DNA from: an uncultured Lactobacillus sp.
GTDB lineage: Bacteria; Bacillota; Bacilli; Lactobacillales; Lactobacillaceae
DNA length: 64,000 nucleotides
Direction: 5' to 3'
Assembly: GCF_947367085.1 (NCBI RefSeq)
Contig: NZ_CANBCP010000003.1
Coordinates: 1 to 64,000, forward strand
Shown: positions 39,840 to 49,536 of the stretch, one piece after another
Layout: each line of letters opens with the position of its first letter
How positions within the stretch are numbered: the stretch's first letter is position 1
The notes under the pieces: model-generated
Seen by the model: only the letters and a program-made list of their open reading frames with translations
What the model was told of the DNA's origin: nothing
The model's database searches: none
Position numbers and translations under genes: made by a program

Positions 39840-40757
39840 ATGTCAACATCAGCTAAGCAAGGTTACTATGAGCTAGTTGAACCACGAACTCTTTTTAATT
39901 CAATTATTCCTGTTTTATTAGGAATTATGTACACCTGGTACAATTACCAAACTTTTAGAGTTGCACCTTTAATTGAAATGGTAATTGCGACTATCGTTTT
40001 ACAAATTTTCATGAATGTAAATGATGGCTATTGGGATTATAAGCGCGAAAAAGCTGCAAAAACTGGCGATCATAAGAAGAATCCGATCGGTAAGTATAAT
40101 TTATCTCCTAACAGCGTTAAATGGTTCTCAATCGTTTTATTTACCATTTCAGCCGTCTGTGCGTTTCTTATTGGCTATCAAACTAATTACTGGATTTGGA
40201 TCATTGGAATTATTTGCTATGCTATTGCAATTTTTTATTCAACCGGTGACCACACAATCTCATCTGGTCCCTTTGGCGAATTAGCTGCTGAATTTGCGAT
40301 GGGCTTAGGAATTATGTTAGTTATGGTTTATATCAATGTCTATCCGATGCCATTTACTTGGGGCTTTGTCGGTCCAATTATTCTAGCAGCCGGAATTCCC
40401 GAAATCTGCAATTATACATTGCTCTTAGGTAATAATTTATGTGATTACAAGGCAGATATCGCTAATGGTCGTCATACCTTAGTTTCTTATATTGGCATTA
40501 AAGGTGGAGTTTACTTGTTCGTCTTTAACTATTGTTTGGGATACGGCTTAACTATCTGGGCAGTTTTAATCCGGGTTTTGCCTTGGTCAGTTTTATTGAT
40601 CTTATTCTGCATCCCGCTGATCATTAAAAATATGCGCTTTCTTTGGAAAGTCCAAAATAAACGCACTTCGTTTCCTAGAGTTGTCCAAAATACCCAGGCT
40701 CTATTTATTAGCGAAGCGCTCGGATTCTTAATTGGGATTATTTTTAATCTTCATTAA
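39840..40757 (+). CDS. menA: UbiA-family prenyltransferase, 1,4-dihydroxy-2-naphthoate polyprenyltransferase-like
   Basis: NVNDGYWDYKREKA and NNLCDYKADIANGRHTL Asp-rich motifs; directly after cydC. Confidence 0.85.
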   Translation: MSTSAKQGYYELVEPRTLFNSIIPVLLGIMYTWYNYQTFRVAPLIEMVIATIVLQIFMNVNDGYWDYKREKAAKTGDHKKNPIGKYNLSPNSVKWFSIVLFTISAVCAFLIGYQTNYWIWIIGIICYAIAIFYSTGDHTISSGPFGELAAEFAMGLGIMLVMVYINVYPMPFTWGFVGPIILAAGIPEICNYTLLLGNNLCDYKADIANGRHTLVSYIGIKGGVYLFVFNYCLGYGLTIWAVLIRVLPWSVLLILFCIPLIIKNMRFLWKVQNKRTSFPRVVQNTQALFISEALGFLIGIIFNLH

Positions 40758-40784
40758 ATACAAAAATTTAAAATAATGTTTTTA

Positions 40785-40824
40785 AAGGCACATGATTATT
40801 GTTCTTAAATCATGTGCTTTTTTG
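40785..40824 (+). terminator. Intrinsic terminator
   Basis: AAGGCACATGATT...AATCATGTGCTTTTTT. Confidence 0.75.
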
Positions 40825-40987
40825 TTTTATATATCAAATATCATTTGAATTCTTATGCTTTATACGTACAATTTTTACTAATTAACTAAAAATTGTTCAT
40901 ATTTTTTATTGATTAATCAGTTGTTTTTTAGTATAACTAAAGAGTCAACATCATTAGAGTTTTTTACAAGGAGTTTGAATACTAAAG

Positions 40988-41932
40988 ATGAAGATCAAAA
41001 AAGTTCTCGTTAGTGCCTTATTAGTCCTCACAGCTGGACTTGCGGCAGCTTGTTCCAATGGAGCATCTAAGTCAAGTAGTTCTAATTCAAAATCATTTAC
41101 ACCAAAAGAATTGAACGTTCAATTTGTCCCAAGTTCGCAAGCTAACAAAATTGAAGCCAAGGCCAAGCCACTTGAAGGGTTGCTCAAAAAGCAACTCCAC
41201 ATGCCAGTTCATGTAACAGTTTCTACTGACTACAATGGCTTAGTTGAAGGAATGGCTTCAAAAAAAGTTGATGTCGGCTTCTTACCGCCTGATGCATATG
41301 TGCTAGCCCACAAGCGCAAAGTTGCTGATGTTTTACTTCAAGCCGAACGTTATGGTTATGATGAACCAAGCGGCAAGGTAAACAAAAAATTAATGCACGA
41401 ATACCGTGCTATGGTTATCGTTAAAAAAGGTTCCGGTATCAAATCCTGGAAAGATCTAAAAGGTAAGTCAATCGGCGTAATGGATCCAACTTCTTCATCT
41501 GGATATGTCTTTCCAATTGTCGAACTTTACCAAAAAGGCCTTAACGTCTTAAAAGATTGTAAAATAACTCAAATCAAGGGTGCTGACCAAGCAGTATTGT
41601 CTGTCTATAATGGCGATGTTGATGCCGCATTTGTATTTGCTGATGCTCGTCCAATTGCCGCCAAAGATGAACCTAAAGTTATGAAAGATGTGGTTCCTAT
41701 CTACTTCACTCAATGGATTCCAAACGATACCATTTCCGTTAGAAGTGATATGAGTCCAGCTTTCAGAAAGAAAGTTGCAAAAGCATTTAAGAACATTGCT
41801 AAGTCAAAAGAAGGTAATAAGATTATCGAAAACATCTACAACCACTACGGTTACACTGATGCTACCGATTCCGATTTCAACACAATTAGAAAATACCAAA
41901 AAGTCCTCAACAAGGTCCAAGACAAGAAATAA
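40988..41932 (+). CDS. PhnD-like phosphate/phosphonate ABC substrate-binding lipoprotein
   Basis: Lipobox LAAAC; GVMDPTSSSGYVFP motif. Confidence 0.88.
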   Translation: MKIKKVLVSALLVLTAGLAAACSNGASKSSSSNSKSFTPKELNVQFVPSSQANKIEAKAKPLEGLLKKQLHMPVHVTVSTDYNGLVEGMASKKVDVGFLPPDAYVLAHKRKVADVLLQAERYGYDEPSGKVNKKLMHEYRAMVIVKKGSGIKSWKDLKGKSIGVMDPTSSSGYVFPIVELYQKGLNVLKDCKITQIKGADQAVLSVYNGDVDAAFVFADARPIAAKDEPKVMKDVVPIYFTQWIPNDTISVRSDMSPAFRKKVAKAFKNIAKSKEGNKIIENIYNHYGYTDATDSDFNTIRKYQKVLNKVQDKK

Positions 41933-41996
41933 TTAAATTCTCAATTTTTATTTTTTACTATTCTCCACTACAAAATAATCCAACATATAACATAAA

Positions 41997-42022
41997 GAGG
42001 CCAAATTAGGCCTCTTTTCTTT
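41997..42022 (+). terminator. Intrinsic terminator
   Basis: AGAGGCCaaattaGGCCTCTTTT. Confidence 0.7.
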
Positions 42023-42092
42023 ACTTTAATTGACAAAAATAATTTAGATTGCTAGGTTAATCTATAATCATTACTTTCATGGAGGATGTAGC

Positions 42093-43163
42093 ATGGTAAA
42101 ATTCATGCATCTTTTTTCAAAAATTACTCTTATTACCCTCGTTGTTAGCGGCCTTACTGCATGTTCTGCTAAGTCAGCTGCCCCTAGTACTAACTCTCAA
42201 ACAAGTCAAAAAACAGTTGCCTTAATTACTGATAATTCTGGCGTTGACGATGATTCTTTTAATGAGTCAGCCTGGCAAGGAATTAAAAAATATGCTCATA
42301 ATCACAGCCTAAGTGAAGGTCCTCAAGGTTATGAACTCTTTTCAGCGGACAATAATAATCAAATAACTTCCTTAGTCGACAAAGTTAGCCGCTCACCATT
42401 TAATACGATTTTTGGTGTGGGATCAAATCTGCAATCTCCTATCTTAACAGCTGCGAAAAAATATCCTAAGAAAAATTATGTTTTAATCAATTCTTCCACC
42501 CATCACCTTAAAAATGTCGCCACTGCTAACTTCAATACTAAGCAAGGCGCTTATTTAGCCGGTGTAATAGCTTGCGAAATGACTAAAACTAAAACAATTG
42601 GCTTTATTGGCGGGATGCGGACTAAGAGCGTGATTCAGTTTGAACAAGGCTTTAAAAAAGGCATCAAAGATACTGCAAAAAAACACCATCGAAATATTCA
42701 AATTTTAACTCAATATAGTAACAGCTTTTCTAATATCAATAAAACTCAAGATCTAGCTCAAGATATGTATAATAAAAAAGCTGATATCATTTTTCATGCG
42801 GCTGGGAAAGCAGGCAGCGGCGTCTTCAAAGCTGCTCGTCAAATTAACCAAGCTAATGCTGTAAATAAAAAAGTCTGGGTTATCGGCGTCGACCCCAACC
42901 AGTCTAATCTGGGCAATTACCAAGCCAAAGGCGGCCAAGAAGCGAACTTTACTTTAACTAGTGTAGTTAGCCGCATTGATCTAGCAATTAACGATATTGC
43001 TTCTCAAACTTATCAAAAAAGCTTTCCGAAAGGTAGAAATCTCCAATATAACTTAGCTAATGATGGTGTTTATTTAGTACATAATTCCGATATTCCAACC
43101 CACGTCTGGATCACCTCTCAAAAAGCTAAGCAAGATATTATTGATAAAAAAATCAAATTATAG
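42093..43163 (+). CDS. BMP-family (PnrA/Med-like) lipoprotein
   Basis: Lipobox LTAC; DDDSFNESAWQG; GFIGGMR. Confidence 0.9.
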   Translation: MVKFMHLFSKITLITLVVSGLTACSAKSAAPSTNSQTSQKTVALITDNSGVDDDSFNESAWQGIKKYAHNHSLSEGPQGYELFSADNNNQITSLVDKVSRSPFNTIFGVGSNLQSPILTAAKKYPKKNYVLINSSTHHLKNVATANFNTKQGAYLAGVIACEMTKTKTIGFIGGMRTKSVIQFEQGFKKGIKDTAKKHHRNIQILTQYSNSFSNINKTQDLAQDMYNKKADIIFHAAGKAGSGVFKAARQINQANAVNKKVWVIGVDPNQSNLGNYQAKGGQEANFTLTSVVSRIDLAINDIASQTYQKSFPKGRNLQYNLANDGVYLVHNSDIPTHVWITSQKAKQDIIDKKIKL

Positions 43164-43270
43164 CATTGAAGAAGATTCTCAAAGCGGAATCTTCTTTTTT
43201 GTCATTTTAAAGCTTACCAAAGATCAATATTTGACTTGTTATCAAGGGTTCTTTTCCATAAAATGATTAA

Positions 43271-43284
43271 TGAAAGCGCTAATA
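43271..43284 (+). promoter_or_regulatory. cre-like site upstream of ROK gene
   Basis: TGAAAGCGCTAATA, one mismatch from TGWAANCGNTNWCA. Confidence 0.45.
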
Positions 43285-43299
43285 AAGGAGATACTAACC

Positions 43300-44205
43300 A
43301 TGAAAAATAATTATTTAAGTATTGATATTGGTGGTACAAACGTTAAATATGCTGAACTAAATAATGCTGGTCAAATTATCGAACAAGGCAAAATCAAAAC
43401 CTCACACGAAAAAGATCAATTTTTGGATAATATTGACCAAATTGTAAAAAAATATGTCAAAAAAGATATTAAAGGCATTGCCTTTTGTGCACCTGGCAAA
43501 ATTGCCCATACTAAAATCCATTTCGGTGGAGCTCTCCCATTTTTGGACGGAATTGACTTTGCTACACGCTATCAAAAATATAATGTACCCATTGCAGTTA
43601 TCAATGATGGAAAAGCTAGTGTTTTAGCGGAAAATTGGCTAGGCAGCCTTAAAGATATGCAAAACTGTGCTGCGATTACTTTAGGTACTGGCGTTGGCGG
43701 TGGAATCATCGTTAATGGTCAACTGCTTAACGGTGCACACTTTCAAGCTGGTGAATTAAGCTTTCTTCAATTAGACTTAAATGCTCCTAGTTTTGGCGGA
43801 TTTGCCGGAGGTTATGCTTCAGCTGTTCAAATGATCAAAGAAATTAATACTAAGCTAGCAAATGCTGATTTAACTGATGGCCTAGCAGCTTTTAAGGCTA
43901 TCAACGATAATAACAAAGAAGCTGTTGAAATCTTTAACACATTTTGCAAACGCGTGGCCGCAATTATTATTGATATTCAAGCTGTAGTTGATTTAGATGC
44001 GATTGCAATTGGCGGCGGTATTTCTGCTCAAAGCGCTGTCATCAAAGGTATTAATCGTGCATACGATAAAATCTTGAATGAAAATGAAATTATCCGTGTC
44101 ACCTTCACCCGTCCGCAAATTCTCGAAGCAAAATTCAAAAATGATGCTAACTTATACGGAGCTCTATATAACTTATTACTGCATGTTAACGGAGAAAAAC
44201 TATAA
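43300..44205 (+). CDS. ROK-family sugar kinase
   Basis: YLSIDIGGTNVKYAELN; TLGTGVGGGIIVNGQL; lacks the ROK CxCGxxGC zinc motif. Confidence 0.88.
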   Translation: MKNNYLSIDIGGTNVKYAELNNAGQIIEQGKIKTSHEKDQFLDNIDQIVKKYVKKDIKGIAFCAPGKIAHTKIHFGGALPFLDGIDFATRYQKYNVPIAVINDGKASVLAENWLGSLKDMQNCAAITLGTGVGGGIIVNGQLLNGAHFQAGELSFLQLDLNAPSFGGFAGGYASAVQMIKEINTKLANADLTDGLAAFKAINDNNKEAVEIFNTFCKRVAAIIIDIQAVVDLDAIAIGGGISAQSAVIKGINRAYDKILNENEIIRVTFTRPQILEAKFKNDANLYGALYNLLLHVNGEKL

Positions 44206-44207
44206 CT

Positions 44208-45068
44208 ATGACCAAGCAATTGCATGAGGTAGTCATCCCCGTCGACCCATTACCTGTCTGGTATTATGTTTTTCACCATCGACAAGGCGATCAATACATT
44301 GCACCTCACTGGCATCGCGGAATTGAATTAAGTTACGTAATACAGGGTAAGATCAACGATTTTTTAATTAATAAAACACATTATTCATCTAAGTCTGGCA
44401 AAATCTTAGTAGTCAACAGCCAGGAAATTCACAGTATTCGCAATTTTTCTCATCCTGACGATTTGGCTTTATCGATTATTTTTCCATATGAGTATGTGTC
44501 TCATCTTTATCCATCAATTGATAAGCAAATTATCCAAATCAATGATTCCACCTACTTTACCAGCCAGCAAAAACTTAGCTATAGCAAGCTACAAGGGTTA
44601 CTTGGTCAATTTGTCAGTCTATATTTCACCGATTCTGACTTTAAATACTTGGCCGAGCAAAACATTATCCTCCAAGCTCTAACAATTTTGTTGCGTGATT
44701 TCACCATCAAAAAGCCCAAAGAAAATCTCAACGAGCGCAAAGTCTACGTAATTAATCGCCTTCAGTTTATTACCCAATACGTTAACAACCATTATCAAGA
44801 ACCAATTAATTTGGCCGATATCGCTCACAAAGCAAATATTTCACAAGAATATCTTGCCCGCTTTTTCAAAAAACAAATGGATATGACGGTAGATACTTAT
44901 ATTGGAAATGTCCGTGCCCAACATGCTCATTATGACTTAACTACCAAAAAAACTAATCTAACTACTACTGCAATCAATAACGGTTTTTCAGGAGTACGGA
45001 CAATGAATCGTGCTTTTAAGCGCCTATATGGCAAAAGTGCTTCCGAACTGAAGCAAGAAAATATATAA
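44208..45068 (+). CDS. AraC-family transcriptional regulator
   Basis: N-terminal cupin, C-terminal double HTH. Confidence 0.9.
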   Translation: MTKQLHEVVIPVDPLPVWYYVFHHRQGDQYIAPHWHRGIELSYVIQGKINDFLINKTHYSSKSGKILVVNSQEIHSIRNFSHPDDLALSIIFPYEYVSHLYPSIDKQIIQINDSTYFTSQQKLSYSKLQGLLGQFVSLYFTDSDFKYLAEQNIILQALTILLRDFTIKKPKENLNERKVYVINRLQFITQYVNNHYQEPINLADIAHKANISQEYLARFFKKQMDMTVDTYIGNVRAQHAHYDLTTKKTNLTTTAINNGFSGVRTMNRAFKRLYGKSASELKQENI

Positions 45069-45181
45069 AACAGATCAATCAGCGCCAATTAATGGTTAAG
45101 ATTGGTCTGTTTTTTCTTATCCTATTTTCCTTATAATGTAAGCGAATTCAGTAAAACAACTTATCTTGAGGGGGATTCAAA

Positions 45182-46078
45182 ATGGCTGATGAAAAAGTTT
45201 TAGAAGCAGTAAAAGAAATACGCACTAGCTGGAAAGCTAGCGATGACAAACGTGACGAAGGCCTGGCACACGATATACCTGAAGTTAAAAGAATTGATGA
45301 TATTCAATACGGTGACGATCCGAAATGGAACTTACTTGACTTGTACTTGCCCAAAAACATAAATGGTAAAATACCTATCATTATCAACATTCACGGTGGT
45401 GGCTGGGTTTATGGGACAAAAGAAACCTATCAATTTTATGGTTTAGGAATGGCTAAACGTGGCTTTGCTTTTGTAAATCCTAACTATAAATTAGGCCCCG
45501 AAGTTCAATTTCCTAAGGAATTAGATCAAGTAAATGCATATATTCACTGGGTTGCACAACATGCTGATGAATATAATTTAGACAAAAATAATGTTTTCTT
45601 GATTGGCGATTCTGCTGGTGGTCAAATGGCGGAACAATATACGACGATTTTAACTAATCCAGACTACCGTAAAAAGTTTGGCTATCAACTTCCTGACTTA
45701 GCTTTTAGAGCAGTAGCCCTGAACAGCCCAGCTACTTTTATGCTGGATAAAGGCATGATCAGTGGAGCTACACAAGCTTACTTTACTGAAGATCTACTAA
45801 AAGATGAAAAAGTTCGCGATCTCTTAAACGTTGAAAAATACATTACTTCAGACTTCTTACCAACCTTTATTTCAACTGCTAACCAAGACTTTATTCATGA
45901 TTGCAGTGTAAGATTGGATGGCTTTTTAAGAGCTAAAGGAATTGAAGTTATCCAAAAATCTTGGGGCGATGACGATCATCCCGAACCACACGTTTTCTTA
46001 ATTAATCAAAAAGACGAATTAGCTAAGCAAGCTAATGATGAAGAGGCGGAATTCTTCAAAAAGCATATGGTTAAGTAG
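45182..46078 (+). CDS. Alpha/beta hydrolase (esterase)
   Basis: NIHGGGWVYGTKE oxyanion hole; GDSAGGQMA. Confidence 0.88.
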   Translation: MADEKVLEAVKEIRTSWKASDDKRDEGLAHDIPEVKRIDDIQYGDDPKWNLLDLYLPKNINGKIPIIINIHGGGWVYGTKETYQFYGLGMAKRGFAFVNPNYKLGPEVQFPKELDQVNAYIHWVAQHADEYNLDKNNVFLIGDSAGGQMAEQYTTILTNPDYRKKFGYQLPDLAFRAVALNSPATFMLDKGMISGATQAYFTEDLLKDEKVRDLLNVEKYITSDFLPTFISTANQDFIHDCSVRLDGFLRAKGIEVIQKSWGDDDHPEPHVFLINQKDELAKQANDEEAEFFKKHMVK

Positions 46079-46100
46079 GTTTTGATGGGAGGAATTCAAA

Positions 46101-47294
46101 ATGAAAGGAAAAAGAACGCAGGATCATCTGATCTTTAAGATTTCATTACTATCGATTTCAATCTTTTTGATGATGGCACCGGCTATTTCACCGGCTCTGC
46201 CATTGATGTATCACGCTTTTGCTGGTGTTGATCGCGCAGGCGTTGAAACTTTAGCAACAATTCCAAATATCGGAATCGTAATTGGTTTATTGATCAGCCC
46301 ATTTTTGATTAGATTTTTAGGAGAAAAAATCACGATCTTAGCTGGTTTAATCATCACCTTACTTGCAGGTACCTTTCCAATGTATGCGACAGCTTATAGT
46401 TTGATTTTAGCTTCACGCTTCTTGATTGGCTTTGGGATTGGATTATTCAACTCACTTGCAGTTAGTTTGATTCCACAATTTTATGGTGATAATGAAGAAA
46501 AACTAGCTACGATGGTCGGTTTTCAAAATGTAATGGGCGGACTTGGTGCAGCGATTGCGTCATTTCTAATTAGCTGGTTAGTAACAATTTCTTGGCATGC
46601 TGCATTTGCAATTTACTTTTTAGTAATCCCTGTATTAATTTTATTTACACTCTTTGTTCCACTTCCAAAACCAAAACGCCTATCGAATGAACAAAAACAC
46701 GCTAAACCAAAGCAAACAGTAAATGGTAAAGTGATTTTAATTGCTGTCTTGATGTTCTTCATCTTTATGTTCTACATGCCTGTTTCATTTAAGTTACCTG
46801 CTTTAGTCGTTCAAGAAAAATTAGGTACGATCAGTGAATTATCACTACTTACTGGTATTTTGAACTTAGTCAACATCCCCGTTGGGGCATCATTTGGCTT
46901 CTTCTTTAAGAAGTTACACGATAAGATCTTCCCGGTTGGCTTTTCAATTGTAACGATTGGGATGTTACTAATTACTTTTGCCAATAACTTTGCAATCTTA
47001 GCACTTGGGAACTTAATTTTAGGTATTGGCTTTGGCTTGGCCGTACCTTACATGTATAACTGGCTTGATTGGTCAGCTCCGGAAAACTCAGTTAACTTAG
47101 CTACGACAATTGTTTTGGTTTTAGTTAACGTGGGATGTGCTATTTCACCAATGTTTATCAACGCTATTGCACCAAACGCTAAAATGGCATTTATTCTTGT
47201 GTCAATCTTCTTTGCCTGCTTTACTGCTTATGCATTCATCCACTATCTACGTGTTCATAAAAAACAAGTTAGTGCTAAAACTCAAAAAGCATAG
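46101..47294 (+). CDS. MFS transporter
   Basis: 397 aa, 12 TM-like; ASRFLIGFGIGLFNSLAVSLI. Confidence 0.88.
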   Translation: MKGKRTQDHLIFKISLLSISIFLMMAPAISPALPLMYHAFAGVDRAGVETLATIPNIGIVIGLLISPFLIRFLGEKITILAGLIITLLAGTFPMYATAYSLILASRFLIGFGIGLFNSLAVSLIPQFYGDNEEKLATMVGFQNVMGGLGAAIASFLISWLVTISWHAAFAIYFLVIPVLILFTLFVPLPKPKRLSNEQKHAKPKQTVNGKVILIAVLMFFIFMFYMPVSFKLPALVVQEKLGTISELSLLTGILNLVNIPVGASFGFFFKKLHDKIFPVGFSIVTIGMLLITFANNFAILALGNLILGIGFGLAVPYMYNWLDWSAPENSVNLATTIVLVLVNVGCAISPMFINAIAPNAKMAFILVSIFFACFTAYAFIHYLRVHKKQVSAKTQKA

Positions 47295-47316
47295 AAAATT
47301 TAATCATAGTATATAA

Positions 47317-47354
47317 AAAAGTAGAATCTCAAAACGAGAATTCTACTTTTTTGC
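47317..47354. terminator. Intrinsic terminator
   Basis: AAAAGTAGAATCTC-aaaac-GAGAATTCTACTTTTTT. Confidence 0.75.
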
Positions 47355-47384
47355 ATATTTGCAAAATTATTTAAGTTAAAGTAA

Positions 47385-47741
47385 TTACCAAACTCCAAAT
47401 TGATTGATCAACTTAAAAATGACCTCATTTTTTTGCAATGATTTATCAGTGGGATGAATAAATAAATCCCAAGCTTGTGCTTGTTTTTCTGATAAGCGCA
47501 AACCTCTAAAAGCAAGAGCGTCATTAATATAGCTCATAGTTTTACCAAGACGAATAGATAAAGTTATTCCCTCATAGGATTGATGTTTTAAATCATATAA
47601 GGTTTTATCGATCACTTGGTATAATTCATCGAACGCTAAAAACTGATTATTTTTTCCATATGGCTCATTTTTCAATTCATATTTTAAATTATTTAATAAT
47701 GCATATGCTTGTTTAACATCGTCATGATCTATCTTGGCCAT
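47385..47741 (-). CDS. Small helical protein, possibly bacteriocin-immunity-like
   Basis: 118 aa, predominantly helical, size similar to EntA-type immunity proteins; weak. Confidence 0.35.
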   Translation of the reverse strand: MAKIDHDDVKQAYALLNNLKYELKNEPYGKNNQFLAFDELYQVIDKTLYDLKHQSYEGITLSIRLGKTMSYINDALAFRGLRLSEKQAQAWDLFIHPTDKSLQKNEVIFKLINQFGVW

Positions 47742-47764
47742 CCTCTACCACCACTAATCTATTT

Positions 47765-48604
47765 CTATATCATTGCCAGCGGCTGTTTACTTGTTGGCTG
47801 AGGAAAATCAGCATTGATTAACTCCAGCTCATCTTGAGTCAATTTAATGGCTTGTGCTGCCAGATTATCCTTAACATGGCTAATCTTGCCTGCCTTAGGA
47901 ATCGTCAAAATCTGCCCATTTCTCAGCGTCCAGGCAAGCATTATTTGATGTACGCTAGCATGATGATCACGGGCTACAATTTTCAAGTTATTAGTTACCC
48001 TAATTGAATTACCATTACCTGAATTAAACGGTGAATAGCCGATAAAGCCTATTCCTTTTTGTTTTTGCCAATCCAGTAAGTCATATTCGACGCCACGTTT
48101 TTCAATATTATATAAATCTTCGTTAGCAAAACATTCACTGCCGCTTTCAACGCCGAAGAGTTCCTCCATATCGCTTACGTCAAAATTCGACACACCCCAA
48201 TAGCGAATAAGACCTTCTTTTTGAAGCTGCTTTAAACCAGCAACTGTTTCTGATAAACGCTTATTTCCACGCCAGTGAAGTAGGTAAAGGTCTAAATAAT
48301 CGGTTTTTAAACGTCGCAAGCTATTTTCTAAGCTACGCCGCTCTAATTCTGCAGTCGCATGATAGGGATAAAATTTAGAAATCAAAAATACTTTACTGCG
48401 ATCATAACCTTTTAAAGCTTCACCAATTAAAGACTCACTTTTGCCTTCACCATACATTTCAGCGGTATCAATAACTTTTAAGCCATTATCAAGTCCATAA
48501 CGCAAAGCTGCAATTTCGTCTTTACGCTTATTTTTATCTTCTCCCATGGCCCAAGTTCCCATGCCAATACCAGCTAAATTTAAGTCTAAAAACTGATTGC
48601 TCAT
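47765..48604 (-). CDS. Aldo/keto reductase
   Basis: DTAEMYGEGKSESLIGEAL; YLLHWRG; WGVSNFD. Confidence 0.93.
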   Translation of the reverse strand: MSNQFLDLNLAGIGMGTWAMGEDKNKRKDEIAALRYGLDNGLKVIDTAEMYGEGKSESLIGEALKGYDRSKVFLISKFYPYHATAELERRSLENSLRRLKTDYLDLYLLHWRGNKRLSETVAGLKQLQKEGLIRYWGVSNFDVSDMEELFGVESGSECFANEDLYNIEKRGVEYDLLDWQKQKGIGFIGYSPFNSGNGNSIRVTNNLKIVARDHHASVHQIMLAWTLRNGQILTIPKAGKISHVKDNLAAQAIKLTQDELELINADFPQPTSKQPLAMI

Positions 48605-48669
48605 TGTCCGTCACCTCATTTAAATTTTAACGCAAAAACTATTTTTTCAAAAAAATGTAAGCGGTTAAG

Positions 48670-48709
48670 TTGACTAGACCAATTTATCATTATATAATGG
48701 ACTAGACCA
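48670..48709 (+). promoter_or_regulatory. nagB promoter with two NagR (dre-like) sites
   Basis: TTGACT-17-TATAAT; TTGACTAGACCA (48670..48681) and TGGACTAGACCA (48698..48709), 10/12 and 11/12 to TGGTCTAGACCA. Confidence 0.65.
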
Positions 48710-48729
48710 GTAAATAAGGAGGTACTATC

Positions 48730-49449
48730 ATGAAGGTAATTATTACAAAAGACAACATTGAAGGCGGCACTAAAGCTTTTGAAATCATTAAAAAAGGGAT
48801 GGGAAACGGAGCTAAGGTTCTAGGCTTAGCAACTGGTTCTTCCCCAATTCCAATGTATGATGATATGTGCGATAGCGATCTTGATTTTTCAAATATGACT
48901 AGCATCAACTTAGATGAATATTACGGATTAAATCCAGACAATGATCAAAGTTATCATTACTTCATGCAAAAGCATTTATTTGATAAAAAACCATTCAAGA
49001 ATTCTTATATACCTAATGGAATGGCTAAAGACATTGATGAAGAAGTAGATCGCTATAATGAAATTATCGCTGACAATCCTATTGATATTCAAATCTTAGG
49101 AATTGGACGCAACGGTCATATTGCCTTCAACGAACCAGGTACTCCTTTTGGCAGCTTAACTCACAAAGTTAACTTAACTGAGAGCACAATTAAGGCCAAC
49201 TCACGCTTTTTCGATAATGAAGATGAAGTGCCTCGTCAAGCAATCTGTATGGGTATTAAATCTATTATGCAAAGTAAAAAGATCGTTTTACTTGCCTTTG
49301 GCGAAAGTAAACAAGATGCAATCAAAGCTTTAGTAGAGGGTCCTGTAACTGAAGAAGTTCCAGCTTCCATTTTGCAAGATCACCCAGATGTAACTATCAT
49401 TTGCGACGAAGAAGCTGCCGCAAAATTAAGTGATAAATATAGAAAATAA
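48730..49449 (+). CDS. nagB: Glucosamine-6-phosphate deaminase
   Basis: [36 protein letters not shown]. Confidence 0.97.
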   Translation: MKVIITKDNIEGGTKAFEIIKKGMGNGAKVLGLATGSSPIPMYDDMCDSDLDFSNMTSINLDEYYGLNPDNDQSYHYFMQKHLFDKKPFKNSYIPNGMAKDIDEEVDRYNEIIADNPIDIQILGIGRNGHIAFNEPGTPFGSLTHKVNLTESTIKANSRFFDNEDEVPRQAICMGIKSIMQSKKIVLLAFGESKQDAIKALVEGPVTEEVPASILQDHPDVTIICDEEAAAKLSDKYRK

Positions 49450-49469
49450 TAAAATAAACTCCATACATA

Positions 49470-49525
49470 AAAAGACTGACATCAACGCTTTTTCTAGTAA
49501 GAAACGTTATGTCAGTCTTTTTTGG
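49470..49525. terminator. Bidirectional intrinsic terminator
   Basis: AAAAAGACTGACAT...ATGTCAGTCTTTTTT. Confidence 0.8.
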
Positions 49526-49536
49526 TCCTTTAATTT

